A stretch of 64,000 nucleotides of DNA. Source: JBKHYJ01 sp046565505 (GTDB taxonomy: Bacteria; Acidobacteriota; Blastocatellia; UBA7656). The stretch covers positions 124,001 to 188,000 of the forward strand of contig JBKHYJ010000095.1 in NCBI GenBank assembly GCA_046565505.1, given 5' to 3'. Below are positions 44,097 through 51,898 of this stretch, piece after piece. Every line of letters begins with the position of its first letter. Within the stretch, counting starts at the first letter, position 1. The notes below the pieces were generated by a model, which worked only from the letters and a program-made list of their open reading frames with translations, did not search any database and was not told where the DNA came from. Both the position numbers and the translations under genes were made by a program.

Positions 44097-44153
44097 AGAA
44101 ATACGCGCGGGCCCGCGCGGATGCCGGATGCGCGCGGGCCCGCGCGTATTTCT
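44097..44153. repeat. 22-bp perfect inverted repeat made of palindromic arms
   Basis: Arms at 44097-44118 and 44132-44153 are exact reverse complements, with a 13-base loop. Each arm contains GCGCGGGCCCGCGC, itself a 14-bp palindrome, so either arm can also fold alone. It lies 17 bases past the stop of copy 2 phosphatase (minus strand), where it can act as a terminator, although the T-run is weak. Confidence 0.85.
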
Positions 44154-44169
44154 TCGTTCGATTAATCCT

Positions 44170-44757
44170 TCATTTGGTCGAGGTAACAGTCGCGTCTTTG
44201 CGGCTCATGCGGGAGAAGTAAGCGTAAACGTAATCCTTGAGCGCGCCGTGCCCGTAGCCGTAGTCGAAGTCGTATTGCTTCATCTCCTGAAACGCCTGGT
44301 CGGCCGTCCAGTCGTCATGCGTCATCCGGTAGATGGCCGTCATCGCGCCCGTGCGGTGGCGGCCGCCCTTGCAGTGAACGAAGATGGGCTGGTTAGCCGG
44401 GTCGTTTATTATCTTCAAAAACTCCGCGGTCTGTTCGGGCGCGGGCCACGCCTTATCGCTCATCGGTATGCGATAAAATTTCATCCCGGCCGCTTCGACC
44501 ATCCGCTGCTCGTCGGCCTCGCCTTCGCGCTGTAGGTCGATCACGGTCTTTACGCCCATCAGGCTCAGCTCCCGGTAGTCTTCCTCTTTCGGCTGAGCGC
44601 CCCTGTAATAGCTCTCGTTGACGCAGCCGAAGTTCTTGATGTGAGTCTTTCGTGATGAATCGCGCTGCGCCGCGTGGGCGGCTGTCAGCATGGCGAGGGC
44701 GATCAGCACGGCCGCTAAAGAGCCGGAAATCGGTGAGAGTCTTCTGACGACGCGCAT
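44170..44757 (-). CDS. Secreted dual-specificity-type phosphatase (copy 2)
   Basis: 195 residues. Signal peptide 1-29 (ends TAAHA). Catalytic loop HCKGGRHRTG (His128, Cys129, Arg135), general acid Asp101 in IPMSDKAWP. KNFGCVNESYYRGAQP aligns closely with copy 1 (KNFGQMDDRFYRGAQP), so these two are nearest relatives even though 42 kb apart. It removes phosphate through a Cys intermediate; natural substrate unknown. It is divergent from hemF and followed by the inverted repeat at 44097. Confidence 0.9.
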   Translation of the reverse strand: MRVVRRLSPISGSLAAVLIALAMLTAAHAAQRDSSRKTHIKNFGCVNESYYRGAQPKEEDYRELSLMGVKTVIDLQREGEADEQRMVEAAGMKFYRIPMSDKAWPAPEQTAEFLKIINDPANQPIFVHCKGGRHRTGAMTAIYRMTHDDWTADQAFQEMKQYDFDYGYGHGALKDYVYAYFSRMSRKDATVTSTK

Positions 44758-44931
44758 TATAAAATCTCCTGGTTAACGTGACAAACGGCCATTCGGTTTC
44801 CGCCACATGTTCCGCTATGATACCTTCATGCTTTCTTCGCCGCAATCGGAAAATAATCCGGCGCGGGCCTGCGGCGGCGCGAGCGAGCGGCGCTCGGCCG
44901 GGCCCGCACGGGACCAGGAGGCGACAAACCA

Positions 44932-45912
44932 GTGAGCGACCAAAGACCGCTGAGGGAAAGGGCCAGGGATTTTTTCGCCGCGCTTCAAGACGACATATGC
45001 GCGGCGCTCGAACGACTCGACGGCGGGTCGAGCTTCCGCGAAGACCTGTGGCAACGCGAAGGCGGCGGGGGCGGCCGGTCGCGCGTGATGGAGGGCGGCG
45101 CGTTGTTTGAGAAGGCGGGGGTGAACTTCTCTGAGGTGCACGGCGAATTCGACAAGGCTTTCGCGGCCAAGATGCCGGTGGGCGAAGGGAGCCAGTTTTT
45201 TGCCACGGGCGTTTCGCTGGTGCTCCACCCGTTCAGCCCAATGGTCCCAACGGTCCATGCCAACTTCCGTTACCTCGAGAGGGGCTCGGGCGGCTGGTTC
45301 GGGGGCGGGACCGACCTGACGCCTTACTACCCGCACCGCGAAGACGCGACCCATTTCCACCGCACCTTGAAAGCGGCATGTGACGAGTATGATCAGTCAT
45401 TTTACCCCCGGTTCAAGAGGTGGTGCGACGACTATTTCTTCATAAAGCACAGGGGCGAATCGCGCGGGGTCGGCGGCATATTCTTCGATTACCTGACGGG
45501 CGAAGGTGAGGGCCCGCTGCTCGACGCGGAGGCCAAACCATCCGGCAAAGGGCGCGGCATAGAGTTCATATTCAGGTTCGTAGAGAGCGCCGGGCGCGCA
45601 TTCCTGCCCGCCTACCTTCCGATAGCCGAGCGGCGTATGAATGAGCCTTTCGGGGAGCGCGAGCGAAATTTTCAGCTCATACGTCGGGGGCGTTACGCGG
45701 AATTCAACCTCGTCTACGACAGGGGCACGCACTTCGGACTTGAGACACGCGGGCGCACCGAATCAATACTTATGTCGTTGCCCCCGCTCGTAAAATGGGT
45801 CTACGATTACCGGCCCGAGCCGGGCACGCGCGAGGCCGAGGCATGGAATTATTTTCGCCCGCAAAACTGGCTCGGCGTTAAGGACGGAGGTGAAGAAGAG
45901 GTAAGGGATTAG
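44932..45912 (+). CDS. hemF: Oxygen-dependent coproporphyrinogen III oxidase
   Basis: 326 residues. The family pattern is clear: GGGGGRSRVMEGG, PTVHANFRYLE with the active-site His, WFGGGTDLTPYY, and EFNLVYDRGTHFGLETRGRTESILMSLPP near the C-terminus. It decarboxylates two propionates of coproporphyrinogen III using O2 on the haem pathway. GTG at 44932 is the start; AGGAGG at 44916-44921 is 10 bases upstream. No other hem gene is adjacent. Its presence implies that this organism can make haem aerobically; an anaerobic counterpart is not visible in this window. Confidence 0.96.
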   Translation: MSDQRPLRERARDFFAALQDDICAALERLDGGSSFREDLWQREGGGGGRSRVMEGGALFEKAGVNFSEVHGEFDKAFAAKMPVGEGSQFFATGVSLVLHPFSPMVPTVHANFRYLERGSGGWFGGGTDLTPYYPHREDATHFHRTLKAACDEYDQSFYPRFKRWCDDYFFIKHRGESRGVGGIFFDYLTGEGEGPLLDAEAKPSGKGRGIEFIFRFVESAGRAFLPAYLPIAERRMNEPFGERERNFQLIRRGRYAEFNLVYDRGTHFGLETRGRTESILMSLPPLVKWVYDYRPEPGTREAEAWNYFRPQNWLGVKDGGEEEVRD

Positions 45913-46078
45913 AGGTCAATCACCTCGCGATTCGGGTCGCTCCGCTCACCGGCCGCCGTTCGGGGTCAATCGAGTCTCAGGCGGCGACATTACCGCGACA
46001 CGCGGCCCGAACAGTATGACTTTTCGTGCTGGTACATGGCTTGCACTGATACTGCGTTCACAAACCGGAGAATAATTG

Positions 46079-46789
46079 ATGCAAGTGTCGAAAGACTTTC
46101 AAATACACACGAACGAAAATCTGGTCGAGGTGCCGGCCGGGTCGGCGAAGCTTGAGGGGATACTGGGCCTGCCGGAGAACGCGCGCGGGGTAGTATTGTT
46201 TGCGCATGGCAGGGGCGGGGGGCGACTCAGCCCGCGCAATAACTTTATCGCCCGCGTGCTGCGCGAGTCGGGGTACGGGACTCTGTTGATGGACCTCCTC
46301 ATGGTCGACGAGGCCGAAGACCCCGCGCGCGAATTGGACATGGACTTGCTCGCGCAGAGGGTATTAATAACGACCGACTGGTTACAGGAGAACGGCGACA
46401 CCAAAGACATGCGGGTCGGCTACGTCGGGGCCGACACGGGGGCCGGCGCAGTGCTTATGGCGGCGGCGCGAGCGGGCATAGAGGGCGCTATCCCCATCAC
46501 GGGCGAGCCCGGCCCATGCGCGGTCGTTTGCCGTGCGGGCCGCACGGATTTATCAGGCCCTTATCTGCCTTACGTGAAGGCCCCCACCCTGCTGATTGCG
46601 GGGGGCGACGACCAGGAGATAGTGAAACTAAATGAAGCCGCTCACGAGCAGTTGCGCTGCGAAAAAGGGATTGTAATCATCCCCGGCGCGACCCACCTGT
46701 TTAAAGAGCCGGGCGCGCTCGAAGAGGTGGCGAGGCTGACGGCCGCGTGGTTCGGGCGGTATTTGAACCCTTGCTCCGAAACGGGGTAA
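46079..46789 (+). CDS. Dienelactone-hydrolase-like alpha/beta hydrolase with Asp at the nucleophile position
   Basis: 236 residues. The fold is complete: VVLFAHGRGGGRLSPRN oxyanion loop, the nucleophile elbow VGYVGADTGAG, the acid in LIAGGDDQE and the final His206 in PGATHLF. In relatives the elbow reads G-A-S-T-G-A; here the third residue is Asp119 (codon GAC, 46433-46435). Asp nucleophiles are used by haloalkane dehalogenases and epoxide hydrolases, so activity may persist with another chemistry, or may be lost. GGAG at 46067-46070 supports ATG 46079. Cytoplasmic, monocistronic. Confidence 0.9.
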   Translation: MQVSKDFQIHTNENLVEVPAGSAKLEGILGLPENARGVVLFAHGRGGGRLSPRNNFIARVLRESGYGTLLMDLLMVDEAEDPARELDMDLLAQRVLITTDWLQENGDTKDMRVGYVGADTGAGAVLMAAARAGIEGAIPITGEPGPCAVVCRAGRTDLSGPYLPYVKAPTLLIAGGDDQEIVKLNEAAHEQLRCEKGIVIIPGATHLFKEPGALEEVARLTAAWFGRYLNPCSETG

Positions 46790-46909
46790 AGAAATAAACG
46801 CCGTTACGCCGGGCGTGGAGAAAGAAAGGCCATTCATGCTCAGGCCCCACCGGAGGGAATGAGGCTGGGGCACTCACCCGCCGCCGGCCGAGGCTCGACT
46901 CATAGGAGT

Positions 46910-48244
46910 TTACTTCTTCGCGGCCGCGCCCGACTGCATCTCGGAGGCCGTGCGCTCGACGGCGGACATCACGCGCAGGAAATTTTCGCCCAGCACTTTT
47001 TTAATGTCCGCGTCCGAATAGCCCCGCCTCATGAGTTCTATTGTGATGTTCGGGAGCTTAGAAATATCCTCCATCCCTTCCGGGACGCCCGTCAGCGGCA
47101 CGCCGTCGAAATCCGACCCGATGCCCACGTGATCAATCCCCGCCACCTTCGCTATGTGGTCTATGTGATCTATGAGCACGGAAAGCGGCGTCTTGCCGGG
47201 GTCATTCGCGGCCCGCCACTTCTCCACCTCCTCGTCGAGCCGCTTCGGGTCGTTTGGGAATTGCTTCGCGAGCTCTTCGCGCTTGGCGCGGGCGCGTTTG
47301 GTCAGGTCCGCCTTGCGCTGGTCGATAAACGCGTCGAAGAAATTCACCATCACTACGCCGCCATTCTTCGCTATCGCCCTGAGCATGTCGTCCGTCATGT
47401 TGCGAGGGTGGTCGGCTAGCGCGCGCGCCGACGAGTGCGACGCGATGACGGGCGCGCGCGACGTTTCGATCACGTCATAAAACGTCTTGTCAGAGACATG
47501 TGATATGTCTGCCATCATACCGATGCGGTTCATCTCGCGCACGACCTCGCGGCCGAAATCCGTCAGGCCATTGTGGTGGTTCACGTTCGGGTCGTCGATG
47601 TCGCCTGAAGAATCCGCCCAGTCGTTCGTGTTCGTGTGCGTGAGCGTCATGTATCGCACGCCCAGCTTGTAAAACATGCGCAGCGTGCGGAGGCTGTCCT
47701 CGATGGCATGGCCGCCCTCGATGCCCATGAGCGCCGCTATCTTGCCGTTCTTCGCAATGCGCCTGACGTCGGCGGCGGTCGCGGCCATCTCGAAAGTCTC
47801 CGGGTGGCGGCGCACCTGCTCGTTCACGACGTCGATCACGTCGAGCGCGCGGCGGGCGGCCCCCCCGCCTTCAGAAGGTTTCTTGTTGACGAACTCTTTG
47901 CCGACATAGACGGCGAAGAATTCCGCGTCGAGCCCGCCCGCCTTCATTCGCCGGATGTCGGTGTGCGTCTTTATTTTTCCGCCCGCCTCCACCCCGCTCA
48001 TCGCGAGGTCGAAGCCATCGTCGGCTAGGGGCGAAGTAATGTCGTTGTGAGTGTCTATGACTATGGCCTCGCGGTGTAATTTCTCGGCGCGAGCGCGCAA
48101 GCCCGCGTCATCCTGCGGGGCTTTGGGGCTCGCCGCCTGCCGGGGCCGTGCGGCCGAAGCGGAAGCGCCGGCCGACACTAACGCTCCTACGCCGAGCGCG
48201 ACAAAACAGAATATAGCGGTGAGGTGGACGGGTAGCTTGCGCAT
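46910..48244 (-). CDS. Secreted M19 family membrane-type dipeptidase
   Basis: 444 residues. Signal peptide 1-32. The binuclear zinc site is visible: DTHND near the start of the domain, the bridging Glu in MGIEGGHAIED, then DISHVSDKTF and ASHSSARAL His, and GIGSDFDGV near the C-terminus. It hydrolyses dipeptides, often with a D-residue at the second position, and can also act on beta-lactams in some members. The Leu/Met-rich start at 48244 (MRKLPVHLT) is preceded by AAGGGGG. It lies 85 bp downstream of the VWA gene on the same strand, so both may be cotranscribed. Confidence 0.93.
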   Translation of the reverse strand: MRKLPVHLTAIFCFVALGVGALVSAGASASAARPRQAASPKAPQDDAGLRARAEKLHREAIVIDTHNDITSPLADDGFDLAMSGVEAGGKIKTHTDIRRMKAGGLDAEFFAVYVGKEFVNKKPSEGGGAARRALDVIDVVNEQVRRHPETFEMAATAADVRRIAKNGKIAALMGIEGGHAIEDSLRTLRMFYKLGVRYMTLTHTNTNDWADSSGDIDDPNVNHHNGLTDFGREVVREMNRIGMMADISHVSDKTFYDVIETSRAPVIASHSSARALADHPRNMTDDMLRAIAKNGGVVMVNFFDAFIDQRKADLTKRARAKREELAKQFPNDPKRLDEEVEKWRAANDPGKTPLSVLIDHIDHIAKVAGIDHVGIGSDFDGVPLTGVPEGMEDISKLPNITIELMRRGYSDADIKKVLGENFLRVMSAVERTASEMQSGAAAKK

Positions 48245-48329
48245 ATTCAGATTGCCCCCTTTAAAGAAACGCCCTGCGGCGAACGGCGCGCGGCGGGAAG
48301 GACTCGCGTCGCCGCCCGGACTCGCCATT

Positions 48330-49382
48330 TTACTTCGACGTGTAGTAACCGCGCCGGGCGCGCACCTGAAGGCCCGGGCGCTTGACGGCTACGCGGACGG
48401 CTTTGAAGGTGTTGGGCCGCCCCCCGCCCTTCGAGTAGTAAGTCAACACGAACTGCGCGCGCACCTCCGCGGCCACGCGCCTGTATATCTCATCGAGGTC
48501 GCGAATTTCCTTCTTCTGCTCCTGATATATGGGCGGGAAGAACGCGCGCCCTCCCGTGTCTTCGCACATGGCTTTGAGCACGAATTCGCCCGCGAGGTCC
48601 TGAACGTTAGCCGATGGCGCGATGCCGGTCGAATGAACCGCGTATATGATGGCGTCAGACTTCTGGACTTCGGTGAGCGCCTGCGCGAGCGTGGTCGACG
48701 ACGACGTGTCTGTCCCGTCCGAGAGCACGACCATGACATGCCGCCCCTCGGCCGGCCGGATGTACTTCGCGGCCTCTATCATCGCGTTGTATAGCGAGGT
48801 CGCGCCTTCGGGCTTCATGTTGGCGAGCGTGTTTACGAGCTTATCGACGTCGGGGGTGAACTGGGACTCAAGCTTCGGGTCCGTCGAGACGCTCATTATG
48901 GCGCCCTGGTCGCCGGGCCTCATGACCTGACGGAAGAATTGGGCGGCGGCCCGCTGCTCGAAGTCAAACCTGTGGCGAATCGAGCTGGACGTGTCGAACA
49001 GAAATATCAGCCGGAGCGGCATCTGGCCTTCGCGGTAAAAGCCCGCTATATCTTGCGGCGTGTTGTCTTCGTAAATCTCGAAATCGCTCTGCGCGAGGTC
49101 GTTGATCTGATTGCCCGCCGCGTCTGTCACGGAAGTTATTACGGTGACGAGGTCCGCGCTGAGCTTTATGGGGCTGTCGTCCTGCGCCTCGTCGGTCACG
49201 CGGCGCGGGCGGGTGTCCTGCGAAGGGCGCGGGTCTTGGGCCGGGGGCGCAGGCTTCTGACCCTCATGCTGCGACATGGAAGGCGGCCGGGCGGGCGGCT
49301 GAGGCTGGCGGCCCGACTGCGCCGACGATAAAGCCGGGGGCGCAAGGCACAAGGCAAGGGGCAAAAGTATTCGCAACAACAT
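48330..49382 (-). CDS. Secreted VWA-domain protein of the acidobacterial type
   Basis: 350 residues from the second Met (MLLRILLPLALCLAPPALSSAQS, a good signal peptide). The open frame reaches 49481, but the extra 33 residues are polar and lack a ribosome site, so this start is an inference. A Pro/Gln-rich linker leads into a short beta domain and the VWA fold with an intact MIDAS: FDTSSSIRH (D-x-S-x-S), then GATSLYNAM and SDGTDTSSS. The pattern matches the VWFA-related acidobacterial domain. Partner unknown. Its sister at 24.9 kb has lost the MIDAS. Confidence 0.87.
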   Translation of the reverse strand: MLLRILLPLALCLAPPALSSAQSGRQPQPPARPPSMSQHEGQKPAPPAQDPRPSQDTRPRRVTDEAQDDSPIKLSADLVTVITSVTDAAGNQINDLAQSDFEIYEDNTPQDIAGFYREGQMPLRLIFLFDTSSSIRHRFDFEQRAAAQFFRQVMRPGDQGAIMSVSTDPKLESQFTPDVDKLVNTLANMKPEGATSLYNAMIEAAKYIRPAEGRHVMVVLSDGTDTSSSTTLAQALTEVQKSDAIIYAVHSTGIAPSANVQDLAGEFVLKAMCEDTGGRAFFPPIYQEQKKEIRDLDEIYRRVAAEVRAQFVLTYYSKGGGRPNTFKAVRVAVKRPGLQVRARRGYYTSK

Positions 49383-49497
49383 TCCTGCGAAGCGGCGGTG
49401 GGACGGGGGCGGCAATAACAGCGTTGCCGCCGGGTTAACGTTCGCCCTTTGCTCTTTGCCTTTGTGACTTTTCATATTCATATCTTAGCGCGGCGTG

Positions 49498-50835
49498 CTA
49501 GGGCCTCGAAAGGTAACGCGAGCGCCACCCTTCAAAATCCTTAAGCCCTAGCTCGACTTGTAAGCGGTGACGGTCAACCTTGCGTTTCAGCCTGCGGCGG
49601 TCCGCCTCGTCGAGCGGCGGCAGCAGCGCGAAGGTTATGTTCATCGGCTGAAAATTCTTAGCTTCCGCATTCGCTATGTAATTCGTGAGGCTCCCCATCG
49701 CCGTGCGCCGTGGCGCGGGCTGGGGGGCACGACCGCGCGCGACCTCGGCCGCATGGACGCCCGCCATAAAGCCCGTCGCTATGGCCTCTATGTACCCCTC
49801 GACGCCCGAAATCTGCCCCGCAAAAAGAACGCGCGGCGTCGAGCGCATTTGCAAGGTCTCCGTCAGGACGGCCGGCGCGCAGATGAACGTGTTGCGGTGG
49901 ATCTGGCCGAAGCGAACGAATTCGGCCTGTTCGAGGCCCGGGATCAGGCGCAGTAAATTTTTCTGCTCGCCGAATTTCAGATGGTTCTGAAAGCCCACAA
50001 GGTTGTAGCTGTCTGCGAGCAGGTTCTCCTGGCGGAGTTGCACCACCGCCCAGGGCTGCTTGCCCGTGCGCGGGTCGCGCAGCCCGACGGGCTTCATGGG
50101 GCCATAGCGGAGGGTGTCGCGGCCGCGCCGCGCGATCTCTTCGATGGGCAGGCAACCCTCGAAATACATCGTCTGCTCGAAATCATGAAGCGGGACCGAC
50201 TCGGCCGCAATCAGCGCGTCGTAAAAGCGGTCGTATTCCGCTTCATCCATCGGGCAGTTCAAATAATCCGCCCCGCCTTTGTCGTATCGCGCGGCGCGGA
50301 ACGCCACGTCCCGGTTGACCGTTTCTGCTTCGACTACCGGCGAGATCGCGTCGTAAAAATACAGGTGCGTAGAGCCCGTTAGGCGCGTGATCTCTTCCGA
50401 GAGCGCGGGAGACGTGAGCGGCCCCGTGGCGATAACGACGGGCCCTTCCGGCGGGACCGCTCGCGCCTCCTCGCGAATGACTTCTATGTTCGGGTGGGAG
50501 TTGACGCGGCGCGTCACTTCTTCCGCGAACGCCTCGCGGTCCACGGCGAGCGCGGCCCCCGCGGGCACGGCCACGTCATGCGCCACGCGGATCAGGAGCG
50601 ACCCGCCCCGCCGCAACTCCTCTTTCAACAGGTAAGGCGCGGTGCCGGGCTCGTCAGACTTGAGCGAGTTAGAGCAGACGATTTCGCCGAGGTTCGCGCC
50701 GCGGTGCGCAGGCGTAGGTCTGTGCGGGCGCATCTCGTAGAGCCTTGCCTTCAGGCCCCGCTCGGCCACTTGCCATGCGGCTTCGGACCCGGCCAGCCCC
50801 CCTCCGATCACCGTCACCTGTGTATCGTTAATCAT
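49498..50835 (-). CDS. trmFO: tRNA (uracil-5-)-methyltransferase, folate- and FAD-dependent
   Basis: 445 residues. FAD-binding VIGGGLAGSEAAW at the N-terminus; ANLGEIVCSNSLKSDEP carries the conserved Cys of the substrate region; later GQISGVEGYIEAIATGFMAG and NYIANAEAKNFQPMNI complete the family signature. It methylates U54 in the T-loop of tRNAs using 5,10-methylene-THF (made with FolD's pool) and FADH2. Alternatives in other bacteria (TrmA) use SAM. The start at 50835 matches the family. Monocistronic, with divergent NTF2-like gene. Confidence 0.96.
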   Translation of the reverse strand: MINDTQVTVIGGGLAGSEAAWQVAERGLKARLYEMRPHRPTPAHRGANLGEIVCSNSLKSDEPGTAPYLLKEELRRGGSLLIRVAHDVAVPAGAALAVDREAFAEEVTRRVNSHPNIEVIREEARAVPPEGPVVIATGPLTSPALSEEITRLTGSTHLYFYDAISPVVEAETVNRDVAFRAARYDKGGADYLNCPMDEAEYDRFYDALIAAESVPLHDFEQTMYFEGCLPIEEIARRGRDTLRYGPMKPVGLRDPRTGKQPWAVVQLRQENLLADSYNLVGFQNHLKFGEQKNLLRLIPGLEQAEFVRFGQIHRNTFICAPAVLTETLQMRSTPRVLFAGQISGVEGYIEAIATGFMAGVHAAEVARGRAPQPAPRRTAMGSLTNYIANAEAKNFQPMNITFALLPPLDEADRRRLKRKVDRHRLQVELGLKDFEGWRSRYLSRP

Positions 50836-51027
50836 ATAAGTGATTAATAGTGGCGAATGACGGGCCCGACCGTCCCGTCATTCGCCACAATCGCTTCATC
50901 AATATTAGCACCCGGTCGTCATAGGCATCAAATTAAGGCGGCCGCACAGGTGTCGGCCCATGCCGTCCGCGCGGCGCTCCCGGTTGCGGGCCGCGCCGAC
51001 ATTTTATTATAGTCTCCGGGGCAGCCT

Positions 51028-51453
51028 ATGAACGCCGAAGACAGAATAAGAGTCGAGCGGGCGAATGCCGCGTTTTATCGCGCCCTCGAATCGGGCGTGA
51101 TCGACCAAATGGATGAAGTGTGGGCCCACGACGCCTGGGTCAGGTGCGTGCACCCGGGGTGGGATATGCTCATCGGGTGGCCGCGCGTGCGTGAAAGCTG
51201 GGTTATGATCTTTGATGGCGGCCAGAAGATGAGGGCTTCCCCATCAGACGTTTGGGTCAGTCTTTCGGGCGAGTTCGCGTGGGTAACCTGTACCGAAAAC
51301 ATCACCGTCTTTAACGAGGCGGGCTTCGGTTCGGCGCAGGCGTTGGCGACAAATCTTTTCGCCTTTCGCGATGGGTGCTGGTTGATGGTGCACCATCATG
51401 CCTCCCCTGTTCCCGCCGTGGTCCCGGATGAGTCGTCCGACGCCATTCAGTAG
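51028..51453 (+). CDS. NTF2-like / SnoaL-type protein
   Basis: 141 residues. NAEDRIRVERANAAFYRALESGVIDQMDEVWAHDAWVRCVHPG is the helix-loop-strand start of the cone-shaped NTF2-like fold; the C-terminal beta strands (EFAWVTCTENITVF, ATNLFAFRDGCWLMVHHHASP) complete it. These small cytoplasmic proteins bind or isomerise small ligands; no catalytic pair is evident. A TTGCGG/TATAGT promoter-like pair lies at 50984-51013 with an 18-base spacer. It stands alone. Confidence 0.85.
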   Translation: MNAEDRIRVERANAAFYRALESGVIDQMDEVWAHDAWVRCVHPGWDMLIGWPRVRESWVMIFDGGQKMRASPSDVWVSLSGEFAWVTCTENITVFNEAGFGSAQALATNLFAFRDGCWLMVHHHASPVPAVVPDESSDAIQ

Positions 51454-51898
51454 AGTTCAAATTTTTGGAAGAAAATCCAGAATTTCATATCTGTAACCCC
51501 GGCCTCTCTCGCCGCAAGGGCGGCTAAGTCATACAGCACGTAGGCCTTACACCTTAAATGTGATCCCGGGGCCAGGCGGAATACGATTTGCACTCGTTTT
51601 AATACCCCAATTATTTGCACAGCTCGAAGCAGTCAATTAGATAAACGGGATACAGTTTTGGATCAGATTGCAATCCGTGTGACTCAACAGTTATTGCGAA
51701 TCATCATCTACAGTCTTGATATGAATAAACCACACATTTGTTCAGAGAAAGATTTTTCTACAATACAAGCAGCACAAAACTCCAGCACTTTGTACATAAA
51801 AGCATGACACACTTATTGTGTGTACCCGATTCATTTAGTGCGCAGGCAGTAATTGAATCAAACGTTGGCAAGCAAATCTATCACTTAGGAGGAAGCAA
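51454..51898. promoter_or_regulatory. AT-rich leader of the TonB-receptor gene
   Basis: A 445-bp stretch clearly more AT-rich than the rest of the window. It has a six-base inverted repeat (ACACAC at 51807-51812, GTGTGT at 51818-51823) and a direct repeat ATTTGCAC about 30 bases apart near 51590-51620. AGGAGG at 51888 precedes ATG 51899. No gene is supported. It probably holds the receptor promoter and its regulator sites; no -35/-10 pair is good enough to name. Confidence 0.5.
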
